From Lentinula raphanica (taxonomy: Eukaryota; Basidiomycota; Agaricomycetes; Agaricales; Omphalotaceae), in the NCBI GenBank assembly GCA_027919835.1, contig JANVFP010000012.1:62001-126000 (forward strand): a DNA stretch of 64,000 bases. Reading direction: 5' to 3'. Each line of letters starts with the position of its first letter. The first letter of the stretch is position 1. Of the stretch, positions 43,147 to 55,398 are shown piece after piece. Under the pieces are notes generated by a model that was not told where the DNA came from, ran no database searches, and worked only from the letters and a program-made list of their open reading frames with translations. Both the position numbers and the translations under genes were made by a program.

Positions 43147-44580
43147 ATGGTTAGTTGCGTTCTTTTTTCCCTCTCCATTCATCACTCAAGATTTCCACAT
43201 GTAACTCAAACCTCTCGAAAACTGATACCATCTACGTGCTTTGATGTCGCTGTTTGATGCTGTAGCCGCCAGCATATCCGAATCTGCAAATCCACAAGGA
43301 GGAATGGGACCGCAGGCTTCATGATGTTCAAATTTCCAAAAGGTGAGCCTTCGAACTGTCAATGCTGGGTTTTGACAATGTATATGATGATAAAAACATT
43401 GGGAATCTCTCCGAGTTGTTCGTTGAAGAGCCAAAATTTGCATGTATTATCTGAATCTGCCATTTCTATCTCTGTTTTGATTTTTTCTCCCACTCATGAC
43501 CGTCCCTTTCCTAGCGACCTAAATCGGCTCATAATGGACTACCTGGTTATCGAAGGATACAAGTCTGCCGCAGAAGAGTTCGCGCAAGAAGCCTCTGTCG
43601 TTCCTGAAGTAGATTTTGAGTCAATTGAGAGCCGGATGAAGGTGCGGGAGGCACTTCAACGAGGTGACGTGGAGGGCGCCATAGTACGTGTTAATGAGTT
43701 GAATCCCGAGGTGAGCTCTCTGGTTTCTATGACTATGCGATTTTCGGGGATCATGTTCCCGTTTTTCGCTGGCTTTTGCACTTTGTACCCGCTCTGTCGC
43801 GCATCCACGCTTGCAACCGGATGTTCATGTGTGGAGTAATCTCATTTCGCTTCGTTTGAATATCCACCTTTTCACAACGAGGTGTAATGTGACTGACGGT
43901 CTCCATGAACATACGACCTTGCGTTTACATTGGTGGTCACTTTGTGCAAAGCCTTGTATGATTAAACTGTTTCATGCACCACTCACAGACCCTCAGTGGT
44001 CAGTGATGAAAATTGTAAACACCAAAACTTCAGTCTTCAATATGATACTTTCTTCGGAGTGATCATCATTTCGAACTGATATGCTGACTCTGAATTCTGG
44101 ATTGATAGATACTCGATAATAATCGGGCCTTATTCTTTCATCTCCAACAACAAAGACTGATTGAGTATATCCGTCAAGGCCGAGTAGCTGAAGCACTTCA
44201 ATTCGCGCAAGATGAACTGGCACAACTGGGCGAGCATTCACCAGAATTCCTTTCGGAGCTGGAAAGAACTATGTCGTTGTTGGCGTTTGACCATTCTAGC
44301 TCCATGCCGAGTTCTATTGGAGACTTATTGAGTCCGGCTCAACGGATGAAGACTGCGGGGGAAGTGAACGCGGCTATTCTAGAAAGTCTTAGTCAAGGAA
44401 AGGAAGTCAAGCTGGTGCAACTGGTGAAGCTGCTGAGTTGGGGACAGAGTACACTCCAGGAACATGCCTCGTTTCCAAAAGTGAGTCTCTGACAATCTCT
44501 GATTTCTTGAGGTAGTGGGAGCATTGATCTGTTGGCAGATGACTTTGGACGATGAGACTGTACTTGGTTCTAGTCCTTGA
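43147..44580 (+). CDS. GID8: GID/CTLH complex subunit Gid8 (LisH-CTLH)
   Basis: Gid8 (TWA1) is a scaffold of the GID/CTLH ubiquitin ligase that degrades gluconeogenic enzymes. I chose the ATG at 43147 because splicing from GTTAGT at 43150 to about 43268 yields MPPAYPNLQIHKEEWDRRLH and DVQISKSDLNRLIMDYL, the family N-terminus. The later ATG at 43244 runs into a stop. The LisH motif is LNRLIMDYLVIEGYKSAAEE. CTLH/CRA follow in FESIESRMKVREALQRGDVE, GAIVRVNELNPE, ILDNNRALFFHLQQQRLIEY and IRQGRVAEALQFAQDELAQL. The last exon ends MTLDDETVLGSSP. One intron (43711-44108) is 398 nt, several times the local norm. Confidence 0.9.
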
Positions 44581-44901
44581 GGTTCAAGTTTGTATGTATC
44601 AGGATAATAGTGATCAGTTCTGTAAGTTAGTGAAACGGACAAAAATGGGTACCAAAAAAGGCAATTATAGAAATTTCCTATTATCGAATATAAATTTAGG
44701 CACAATTTGGAAGAATTTGTCAGCCTTTGATGGGTGCAAGTAGGCACGCTTGATTTCTATTAACCTCCACATTGAAAGAGACGACGCCGTCGTTTGCTTC
44801 CCCTCTTTGCCCTGTTTCCTACTTCTATCACAACGGAAGAAGAAGAGGATTAGAGGTCAAGTCCAAGACGTAGACAATCTTAAGGGTATATCTTCTGGTC
44901 G
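44581..44901. other. GID8-BCK1 intergenic region
   Basis: This is 321 bases, AT-rich on the left and CT-rich on the right, holding the BCK1 promoter. I see no gene. Confidence 0.4.
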
Positions 44902-47900
44902 ATGTCTGAAGCGGTGAGGGGACGACGAATATTCCATGTAACCAACCGAGGCTCCGATAGCGAGTCCAGCGAAGAGGAAACGCCAACTCGACATATACAG
45001 TCACCTCCGCTGCTTCCCAAGCCAAATCACCCTGCTCCGTCTCCTCTAACTACCAATATTCCTATACGCGCTTCAACAGACAAGCCTCCTCACTCAACCT
45101 CCTCACCGTCCAGCGCAAGCTCTCCAGCAGCTGAAGAAACGCCACCTCCGTCAACTCCAGGTGTCTCTGGTCCCTCCATTGATATCACCGCTGAAGATCC
45201 AACCTTTGCGCCATCGTCTTCTCCTTACGACCCTCTTACACATCGTCCTCATCCCAAGTTCAATATATTCAAACCTTTCAACTCGGGTTCCAACAAACAC
45301 ACTAGATCGAGCTCAAAACGTCCCTCAACATCTCCAACTGTTTCTACGCCAGACGAGCGTATTCTCATCCTCGTAACGGCTGACTCGGAGAGATATGTTA
45401 ATGTGGATATCACAAGTGCCAAAAGTCCAGCAGCCATCAGGGAATTTGTGTTTACCAAAGTGCGCTCTTGACACTCAACCGCTCCGAACATTTTCTCAAT
45501 ATTTTCTAGCTTCACATATACGATGAAGAGGACCAGGCCAGATTTTCTATCTACCAGACGGAAATTGGTGCCTACGCAACCAGTGAAGCACTAACAGATG
45601 AGAGGCTATATGAGCTTTGCAAGAAGTTGGGTGACTCAAGGGGAAGCTTGAAGTTATTGGTGTCACATTCTTCCGCCAGAGTGCACGAGCAGCCGCTGCA
45701 ACATGTGCGACCGCTGCCACCAGTATCACCTCCCACTGTGGTCACAATTCCTCCACCCGTACTCCCGCAGACACAGAGCTTGCAACCTCTCAGACCCAAG
45801 CGCCGCTCTAGCTCTCGTCGTGATGGTAGTATCTCGTCAACCAGCGAGCAGATTCCCACAGATTCTCCGGGCTACGACGCTGATCTAGACAATGCTGATC
45901 GGGATAACAGATCAACGATGCGACCTCCTACCCAACAAATGCTCACCACCATTGCGAGCGCAGTGCCTCCATCTCCTATCTCATCTCGTAGATCTGGAGC
46001 CCCTTTGCCATCACGACCTACCTCTCCTCCTCCTCCTCCCACACCTCCACCGATGATCGACCGGTATGGCAACATGTTGCCTACTCCTCCTCCACCGCCT
46101 CCTCTATCTCCAAATAGAGCCACATTCCCCATAAATAACGATAACTCACTAACCCCTCCTGCTCGCCACCACACCAGGTCTGGCTCAGATGCTGCCAGTG
46201 ATAGGGAGCGTCTGCTTCAGAATGCCCATCAGTCTCATGGTAACAAGCAAGATTTCCCCGCCGCTCATGGAGAACGTCGCAGACAGAGGTCTGATCAGGA
46301 TGAACGTTCTTCCAATCCTGACTCGTGGGTTTTCATTCAAAGGCCCGAACCCGAAAGCCAGTCGTTTTCACATCCACAACCTAGCACTCCCCCTCCTTCT
46401 CAAGAGCACACTAGGCATTCACCTTCCAAGTCTTCCAAAGCCATGAGAAGCCACGTGTCTCCGACAAGGTATAATCAAAGCAATAGTAAAGGCTTTCGTA
46501 TCCCCCCTGTGCCGCGTGGTACACCTCCTGTTCCTTCCCCCTCTGTTGACTCCCGCCTTTCGCAGCCGGTCCGCACTGCTGGACAACCAGTCCCGCATAG
46601 TTGGGCTGTGAATTGGAAAGGCGAATCGAAAAACAGTGCCGAAACTAAACCCCTCCCTTCGACGTCATCTCAATGGCGGAACCTAAAGTCGGCAAAGAGT
46701 ATGGATAGCTTGCGAGCTGTATTCAATACTGCTAGCCCTACAGTCAACCATCCGCATAATCTCAGACCAGGAAAGAGTGGATCGAATGCTTCATCGAGTT
46801 CTGCGAGAACAAATTCGAATGCATCGTTCATTCCTAGTCCTTCTTACAAGGAAGGTTCCCCAATACAATCTCTCTCGAAGCCTGTCAGACCTCTGCCTAT
46901 CCATGGCGGCGGTTCTCAAGACTTTCCTTCATCATCCTCGCATTCCCGTCAGTCGCCCTATAATGTCATATCACCTTCTCTTTCGAGCGCCTTGTCACCC
47001 GAAGATCCGTACCCTCGTCCACGATCTGCCTTGGGCGATTCGATTTTCCCAAAAAGACAAAACCAGGCGCAGAGCGCTACATCCGGGACAGAAGGCTCAA
47101 ACTTTGATTTGTGGCCTCATCACAGACCGATGTCTCCCACCAGTGGACATTCAAAGTCTGCCGGTCTGCAGCGCTCTGGAAGTCAGACACGGACCCCTCC
47201 ACGGAGTCCTTCCAGTCCTCACAGTCCTCGATCATCTTCGAAGAGACTTTCCGATGGTTTCAGTCCATTTCAACCTGATTCGGGCACAGCGATTAGTAAT
47301 GGAAGTGGAGGGAGTGATGCGACGCTGAGAAGAGATGAGCATCCCTGGTTGACTAACTTGTTCGATGAAATGAATAGAATAGGTAACGATTCAGGCGGCG
47401 AGGCTACATTAATGCCTCAACCAAGACAGCTGCCGGATCCTACCTCTGCATCGTCAACTTCTACAACATCGATTTCGCCACCAAGGTCAATGCCCACGTC
47501 TGCATCATCAGCTTTATCATCATCCTCCCCAACTCTGCCGAAACCTGTACCATCAGGATACCCAACGTCCATTACTTCTGGGCAACCGTCGTCTCTTCCT
47601 TCTTTCCCTGCGTTTCCATTTGACAGATCCAATTCGTCCTCGATGGACACCTACGATTCGTCTTATGCTTCAAACTTGTCAACAGGAAGCTTTGACGATG
47701 ACTTCTGGAACAAACCACTTGGACCTGTTCCTCCTGCACCTCCTGTGACAAACTCATCTGACATGAACAGGATGTCGTCCTCCCCTTCTAAGCGGCCTCC
47801 GCTCACGGTGCAGATTGAGAACATCGCCGGTGTAGTCAAGCCACTCTCGGTACCCAGTGGTGGTCCTAGCTCAACTTCCGGAGCAAGTGCGCACGGAATC

Positions 47901-49703
47901 AGCGTACCACCTCAATCTTCATCTACTGCTACACCCAATCGTCAACCTTCATTTGTTGAATCCACAAAAGAGGGTGCTAATTCAACCGTCAAGGGGAACA
48001 AAAACAGGGACGCTAGACAGAGTACCTTTCTTGCTGCCTCGGATTCCGAAGGATGGTGGGCTCCTCGCCCGCCACCTGAAGACATGTACGAGAAACTCGA
48101 CCAATACTTCCCTGAACATGATTTGGATAAGCCAGTGATTGAGGCAGCCTCTGGGGGTACTAGTCCGACTAATATAACCGCGGATATAGGGTTGGGACCA
48201 GGGGTCCCTCCTGTACCTCCCATACCTCCCGAAAAGGACCTTCCCCAATTTGTTCGAGACGGTAGAGTTCGGGAACGGGAGAGAACGCATGGAGAGAGAG
48301 ATCATTCTCGTATCCGGGCCAAAAAGTCTATACGTATTGTGGCCCAAGAACATAAGAAGAGGATCGATCGAACGTCTATGGCTAGTCATCTTGCTCCTCA
48401 GAGCGATGTGGATACAATCAGCCAAAATTCCAAGCACGCGAGTGATATGGCGCGCAAGAGGAGCACGAAACTTTGGGGTAGCAAACTCGAAGAGGTCACC
48501 ACTGAGAACGAACGCTTCACCAGGAGTAATTCAGGTGCTCCGGAATCGCCCTCGGGATCTGGACCCAGTAAGCTTCTAGTGTTACTTCTGCTGAGCCATA
48601 TACTGATTTTTTTTTCATCAAGCAACATTCAAATGGGTCCGAGGAGAGCTCATCGGACGTGGGACCTATGGACGGGTGTACCTCGCGCTCAATGCAACAA
48701 CGGGTGAGATGATGGCTGTGAAACAAGTCGATATCCCACAAACGGCGTCGGACAAGAACGATTCGAGGCAAGCCACTGTCGTCCAGGCGCTCAAATCAGA
48801 GAGTGAAACTCTCAAAGACCTCGATCATCCTAATATTGTGCAATATTTAGGTTTTGAGGAGACACCTTCAAATCTGAGCATGTATGTACCAGTACCGCTC
48901 TTTCTTCTGCCGGAGGTAGCAGTCACTAACAGGCACACTGTAGATTTCTGGAATATGTTCCTGGTGGTTCGATAGGCAGCGTGCTTCTCAAGCATGGCAA
49001 GTTCCGTGAAGACGTTACCAAGTCTTTTACCGGCCAAATCTTGAGTGGTTTGGAATACCTTCACTCCAAAGGGATCTTACATCGAGTAAGATCTTGTATA
49101 CACATTAACTGAATATATACTAAGTGTGACTTTCCAGGATCTCAAAGCTGACAATATACTCGTCGAGATGAGCGGCGTTTGCAAGATTTCTGATTTTGGG
49201 ATCTCAAAGCGCACCGCAGAGCAAGCGCTAGGTGGCGGAGCGGCTACAGCCATGCAGGGAACTGTGTTTTGGATGGCCCCAGAAGTTATCAATCCTCAAG
49301 GCAAGGTCTACAATTCCAAAATTGATATTTGGAGTGTAGGTTGTGTCGTATTGGAGATGTGGGCAGGAATGAGACCCTGGAATGGGGATGAAATGGTTGC
49401 CGTCATGTTCAAGGTAAAGATACTCGACGCTCAATGTTACTCTCTAGTCTTCATTGCTCATGGCAATCGTAGCTGGCGTCGTCCAAATCCCCCCCTCCAG
49501 TTCCAGAAGGGCTTATATTATCCGAGTTGGCCGACGATTTCAGACGGAAGTGTTTCGCGATGTGAGTGACTGTATGTGTCTGTCTATTATGGTGACGCTC
49601 ATCATATAACAGCAATCCTGATGATCGCCCGAGTGCCACTGAACTGCGAAAGCACAGGTATCTGGAGCTGCCGCCTGGATGGACATTTACTGGATTTACA
49701 TAG
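44902..49703 (+). CDS. BCK1: MAP kinase kinase kinase Bck1 (cell wall integrity pathway)
   Basis: Bck1 acts below protein kinase C and above the Mkk-Mpk1 kinases of the cell wall integrity pathway. It starts [21 protein letters not shown] Ras-association-like domain follows ([40 protein letters not shown]). Then comes a disordered Ser/Pro-rich region of more than 800 residues. A conserved pre-kinase module follows ([50 protein letters not shown]). The kinase domain is [47 protein letters not shown], and ends [28 protein letters not shown]. Introns in the kinase fall at about 48568-48623, 48883-48943, 49087-49138 and later. Two of these positions (after NLSI and after HR) are shared with the paralogue at 12982-15417. 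Confidence 0.94.
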
Positions 49704-50130
49704 TTTTCCATTTGTCATCAAAGTACCCTATCCCTAATCTGTCTCTCGTTCTTCTTGTCCTCTTTCTGCCTCTGTTACTGGTCTTTCTCTCGAGCTTGTC
49801 ACCTCAAATCTTACTACTGTATCGATTTTCCTGCACTACCGCATATACATTTCACGCATCTATCTTCCATTCACATCCTTTCCATTGTCTTTCTACGCAA
49901 GCATCTCATCACTATCATGTTCCCATCGTTTGTGCCAATCCATATTGTTTCAACATAGGTTGCCCCACTGGTAAGCTACTAAGCATTCGTATATATTCTC
50001 AACTTCTCTGGAGTCTGTATGTATACTCATCTTTTGCCGTGCACAGATAACGATGATGTCATTGTAGAGTACATATAGCAGAGTAGTAAAACCCCACCTG
50101 GCACCAACCTTTCACTTCTTTTACACCACG
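49704..50130. other. BCK1 3' region / IQM-like promoter
   Basis: This is 427 bases, strongly CT-rich through about 49900. No gene is supported. It holds the BCK1 3' UTR and the upstream region of the next plus-strand gene. Confidence 0.4.
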
Positions 50131-52426
50131 ATGGCCGAAGATACCACCACCGCTCAAGTCGACAGAAAACAGAAAGTCCCCGTTTTTGACAAAATCGCGG
50201 ATGGTTATCACGATGGGAAACGCGAAGCAGAAGATGAAGAGCGTGCAAGAGCGGCAGCCACAATTCAGAAAGCTTGGAGGCAACAGAACAGTCGCGCTCG
50301 GCTACAAAAAGAATACCTTTCGTCAGAGATAAGGTGGAAGGTATCTTGCGGTTGTAGCCTCATTACAACTGACTAGCTAATGATTGTCTACGCAGGATGC
50401 GGCACAACATGCTATATTGAAAGTAAGGAACCGCAACTATTAGTACACCGACGCGTCGTCTTTCTACAATGGTCTTAGGTGCACAGAACAAGCGCTGATG
50501 CAGGCAAGAACTCTGTGAAAGAGCGATGGACTCGTGGGGCTTTCTTTGCCAGTAAAATTCGAGATGGCAACAGCGTCATGAATAAGCCAGACATGGATGA
50601 CCCAAATTCCCTGCCTGTTCAGAAGCATTTAGAAACTCAGCATTGGTTGGAGCTCATCGATTCGTAGGTCGTGAACTCGAATACTATCCAATTCACTTAT
50701 CGGATGGAACTTGGCATAGAAAACACCGTTATGGCTCCAATCGTGAGTGGATTCAGGCTGACGCATTGGCAATGGGTAGTCTGACGAACATGATTCTTGA
50801 ATAGTCAAGGTCGACATTTTACGCCATGTCATTGACAGCACAACTCACTCTCGTTCCTAGTATTATCACAAGAAATGGAAAGAGTCTGATACGACGCACA
50901 ACTTTTTCAAATGGTATGTCTAGTAGCAAACATTGGTGTATACCCTCAATAAAACCTATCTTGACAAGGTTGGATCAAGGAGACGGAAAGAATCTTTCTC
51001 TTGATGAATGTCCTCGAGAACAACTCGAGAGGGAGGTCCGTGACTACATAACATACTCCTCGCACAGACGTCCTAACTCCCCATTGATAGCGTATAACGT
51101 ATTTCACTCATGTTATTTCACTTTCTTATTGACGCTCATTGTCTTCCAGTTATCTCTCAGCAGAGCAGAGTAAGTATCGCAGTACTATGTATACTGTTCA
51201 CTCTCATCATGTACTGTAATTCTAGGACTCAATTACCTCGTGAAGATTGACAGTGATGGGAAACTACGTTGGGCACGAAACAACGAACTAGTGGATACAA
51301 CCGCCGGGCGTTGGAAGGATTCTGGTAATGGCGGCGGAATTGTTCCAGAGGATATGCCCGCTCAACCCGTACAACGACGTGGAAGCTTCGAATCCGTTGC
51401 CGCTTCATCTTCTAGTGTACAATCGGATGCGGTCATACATTATCTTGAACCTCCCAAAGGCAAATCACATTGGTCTAAACTGTTCTATCGTTATTTCACA
51501 GTCCGTGGGGTTACGAATCGACTTTTGCGGACATCCTTGAAGCGCAACACCTGGCTGTACACAAGTGTAATTTAGATTCTATATGTCTGGTTGTTATTGC
51601 ATTGGATTGACCCGTGTTCATAGGACAAGAACTGTGATTAGTTGATATCACTCTTTATCGTGTTTTTTTCTAACTCGTCGACAGATAATATGTTTATTGG
51701 CATAAAAAGTATGTGCTCATCATGATAGAACTCGAATATGGAGACTAATGACTGGCTCGAGACACTGGAACATTCCAGCATAGCAGTCTCTTGGCCGGAG
51801 GAATTGTAACGTCCGCTGGATTAATCTCAGTCAAGGATGGATTGATTCATACCTTGTCCCCTCTATCTGGTCATTATCGGTAAAGACGAATATGACTACC
51901 CATGATCCCTATCTTTGCGCTGATTAATAATCCGCTCACAGAACATCAATAACCGTAAGCCTCGAATTGCTCAGTTGAGTTTTTGGCAGTTTGCTCAAAG
52001 GTTTCGCAAGCATTTTCACCGATTCATCGATGTACTCACTGAACGTGGCGTGGATATGAGTAAGGTGAAAATAAGTAAAGCTGAAGCGGCTCTCTGGGGG
52101 TAAGCGCTAGATTCTCATCGGACTCTGAAGGATCCTCATACTCTCCTTCAAGGATTGAACATATCGGCAAATGGAAAAAGAAACAGAGCCGCTTGAAAAA
52201 AGCGGGCAAAGAGAAAGCCGCACATGCAGGTCATGTAGTCGCTGACACTTTCAAAATGAAGGATCCTAGTGGGGAACGAGAAACAATGGAAGGGGAGAAT
52301 CAATCCCGTCCTTCCACTCCTGATATAGCAGAACAAGGTCCTCGAGCCTTGGTGGAGAAAGAGCCCAGTGAGCCTACGGATCCGGAATGCAATGATAGGC
52401 CTCTATCGATCAACCAGAGTGGATAG
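50131..52426 (+). CDS. IQ-motif calmodulin-binding protein, IQM-like
   Basis: The protein starts MAEDTTTAQVDRKQKVPVFD. An IQ motif is seen in RARAAATIQKAWRQQNSRAR. A conserved core follows: RWTRGAFFASKIRDGN, HLETQHWLELIDSKHRYGSN, LKYYHKKWKESDTTHNFFKW and LDQGDGKNLSLDECPREQLE. Then comes REVRVIYLSAEQRLNYLVKI with DSDGKLRWARNNELVDTT. Near the C-terminus are GTFQHSSLLAGGIVTSAG and SVKDGLIHTLSPLSGHYRTS, then a basic, Lys-rich tail ending PLSINQSG. This layout matches the plant and fungal IQM family of calmodulin-binding proteins. Calcium signalling is inferred from the IQ motif; no enzymatic residue set is known to me. Roughly nine introns, all GT-AG, give a continuous reading frame. Confidence 0.85.
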
Positions 52427-52583
52427 GTGACATATAATACTACTACATAGTATAATTACCCATTGTTTATATCATAGTCATTGCTGGAATCTAAAAGTAC
52501 ACACGTTGGAATTTTTGAAAGACCTGACTGAGTAAAATGTTCCGAAATTTATAGCCAGAAATTGCCTTTTCTGGAACCATCAA

Positions 52584-53493
52584 ATGTCCTTTCTTTCTGC
52601 CACTACTTTGGGACGTGCAGTTTTTCGTCCTGCTCCTTTTCGGGCATCTCTCTATCCTAGACCTTGTATTGCTCGTAAACTGCACTCCTCATGCACGGCT
52701 TTTGCGGCTCAGAGATCCGTCAAATCTGAAGAACTGGTAGAAGATTATGAGGCAGAGGACATGCTGGATTATGACTTTGACGACGATGACACAACGTCTG
52801 CCGGTCATTTAATGCTCAGGGAGCAGCGTCAAGTGCTTCATTATCTTCGTCTCATTGAACACGAAATGCCCAAACTCGTTGGTATGAATCCCAATACAGA
52901 TTCGCATTTTGAACAAAGTGATTTACTCGCTCGTAGCGTACCGGAAACCATTTACCGTTCCAGAACATTCACCGCTTATTGTTCGCTCGCTGGAATACGG
53001 CGGAGAAGATCACCCAGCAACCTCCAAACGTGTTGTGACGGCTGCCGTAGACGACCTTCCCTTGACCGACAAACATTCCGTTCACAAAATTAAACTACTT
53101 GCTGGTCCTCGCTGGTCACTCAAGCCTCCGACGAACTCTGGCGTAAGCGACACGCAGTCCTGGGGCAACGGTTTCATCAAAATCTCATGCGAGGATTTCC
53201 TACATCCTGCACAAAACTTGAAGTGGATTAGTGACACATTAGACCGATTAATTGGAGAGGCAAATGTGCGTCTTAGTGTTTCGTGACACTGACAGTATGC
53301 TGATTTATGGCGACAGAATAAGAAGGATACCTTTGCGGACGTTCCCCAAGATGTTCGTCACATCTATTCGATGGCACGCAAGGCAAAAAGTGGGGAACAC
53401 CTTCGGGGACGTGTTCACGCTCGCCCGACAATACGTGACTTCCCTCAGGAATGGTTGCCTGATAAACCTATTAGTAGACCCGAGGGCATGTAA
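52584..53493 (+). CDS. RSM24: Mitochondrial ribosomal small-subunit protein mS35
   Basis: This is a component of the mitoribosome small subunit (MRPS35/Rsm24 family). It starts MSFLSATTLGRAVFRPAPFR and has an Arg-rich, acid-poor leader through RKLHSS, then an acidic segment (EDYEAEDMLDYDFDDDD). The core is EMPKLVAFRKPFTVPEHSPL, IVRSLEYGGEDHPATSKRVV, AAVDDLPLTDKHSVHKIKLL and GNGFIKISCEDFLHPAQN. The last exon adds RHIYSMARKAKSGEHLRGR and ends KPISRPEGM at 53493. Two introns (about 52878-52941 and 53263-53316) are needed. Confidence 0.88.
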
Positions 53494-53607
53494 TACGCTA
53501 TCAATGTCATGCTTGTTCTTTCCAACTTGATTGTTTTCCGACCTCGGGCCGTGAAGCTTTGAAGCTTTATAAGGAGTCCAGTCGTTCGCCAAGTTCACCA
53601 CTGCCCC

Positions 53608-54847
53608 ATGTCTTCATCAAGAGTCGTAAGAGCTTCCGTCGTGCAGGCTTCCACACCAGCATATTCATTAACGGACACCTTGGACAAAATGGAAAGATTG
53701 ACTCGTTTGGCCGCTGAACGGTCGGCTTAAATCATTACATGTTTACTCAGGCCTGCATTGCTGATAGTTCACATTCCTAGGGACAAGTCTCAGATTGCGG
53801 TTTTCCCGGAAGCTTTGTATGTTCGTGTCTTCTTGATATCCCAACTACTTATCCGGAACTTCAGTGTCGGTGGCTATCCCAAAATGTCTACCTTTGGGGT
53901 TGTAGTAGGAGACCGCTCAGATCTGGGTCGAGAAGAATACCTGAAATACTATAACGCAGCGATCGAAATCCCTTCCCCTGCCATCTCTCGGATCGAACAA
54001 ATAAGCAAGGCGACCGGAGTGTTCATTGTCACCGGTATAATTGAACGCGACCTGGGCACATTGTATTGTACCGCGATCTTCGTCTCACCAGGACAAGGTT
54101 TAGTTGGTAAACATAGAAAGCTAGTGCCCACGGCCGCTGAACGCTTGATTTGGGGGCAGGGAGATGGGTCTACACTTCCTGTTCTTGAGACTTCTTTTTC
54201 TGGGACTGCCGAGCGAAACAACGAAGTGACCACGAAAGTTTCCGCAAGTATTTGCTGGTATGTATTCTAGGAATCTTGCTTTGTGTCACATCTTCGCGCT
54301 CATCACCTTACACAGGGAGAATTTCATGCCTCTTTGTACGTCTAGACGAGCGCTGACTAAGGTGATTCGAAGACAGGTTCATACTGATGATCTCTCATAG
54401 TGCGGACCTACTATTACTCTCAAGGAACTCAGATATACTGTGCTCCGACCGTGGATGCCCGACCCGTATGGCAAAGCTCAATGGTGCACATCGCAATCGA
54501 AGGACGGTGCTTCGTGCTCTCGGCTTGCCAGTTCGCCCAAGAAAAGGATTATCCAGCTGACCACGCAGTTGCCGATATCAATGCTCGACATCCCGATAAT
54601 ATTATGATTGCAGGCGGAAGCGTCATTGTGAGCCCGCTTGGGAAGATACTAGCCGGTCCCCTGCTAGGAGAAGAAGGCATACTTACGGCGGACCTAGACT
54701 TGGATGACTGTATTCGTGGCAAGTTTGATCTTGATACAACAGGTCATTATGCGCGTCCGGATGGTGAGTCTTTCTCTGCTTCTTTCCTTTCCCTCACTCA
54801 ACTTCGTAGTTTTCGAGCTCAAGGCGAACATATCCCAAGGCTGCTGA
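53608..54847 (+). CDS. Nitrilase-family carbon-nitrogen hydrolase
   Basis: This hydrolyses nitriles or related C-N bonds. The start MSSSRVVRASVVQASTPAYS is the usual nitrilase N-terminus. The catalytic triad is visible: Glu in AVFPEAF, Lys in GKHRKLVPTAAERLIWG and Cys in ASICWENFMPLL. Further family blocks are GGYPKMSTFG, QIYCAPTVDARPVWQSSMVH, IAIEGRCFVLSACQFA and GGSVIVSPLGKILAGP, with DLDDCIRGKFDLDTTGHYAR near the end. Four introns are needed, and the last exon reads VFELKANISQGC before the stop. The sequence fits nitrilase or cyanide hydratase branches; the motif set does not decide between aliphatic and aromatic substrates. Confidence 0.92.
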
Positions 54848-55398
54848 TATGATACTTACTGCCTTGAATTTAATCCCGTGTATAATAACAAGGCTGGATA
54901 CGGCGAGTTCCGAGAAACCATACCTACTAGGGTGCTGCAAAGCGTGGCTTTGGACCGCACTACATAAATCGGACGCTAGTATATGTGACGGTGGTGAATC
55001 AGCTCTCATCAGCACTAAGATGGATGTGCCATGATGAAAAAGGCACTTGAATAGTGACGTCCCATCCTCGTTGAATAACCCGCAGGAAGATTATTATTCA
55101 TTTCGTTCAAGAGGACGAAAGCACAATATGCTTGAGTACTATGATAGTCAATCTTACAGTGAAGTAGACATCAATGAACGTGAATACTCTGGATTAATCT
55201 GAGGGGATAAAGTTTTTAGTGCGAAGCTCTTAGCGAAGTATGCTTTTTAGTCCCGCGGGTAAGTAGTGGCAACTGGAAATGTGGGAAAAAGAGCACAGCC
55301 ATCCTCAGCAGTCTTTCCTCCTCTCACTGCAAAATCGCGCTACTTTCATAGTTCGTTTCTCGTCTTTTCCTTTGCGTCTCTCAACTCATACCTCTCAG
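54848..55398. other. Nitrilase-septin intergenic region
   Basis: This is 551 bases. The right third is pyrimidine-rich and precedes the septin start. I see no gene. Confidence 0.45.

Noticed and set aside
43244..43246. ATG as GID8 start
   Set aside because: Its frame stops before the conserved LisH region. The ATG at 43147 with a GTTAGT intron gives the family N-terminus.
46020..46110. CCTCCT-type repeat as a possible microsatellite or CRISPR-like array
   Set aside because: It encodes the Pro-rich disordered part of BCK1. There is no spacer structure, and CRISPR is not expected in a fungus.
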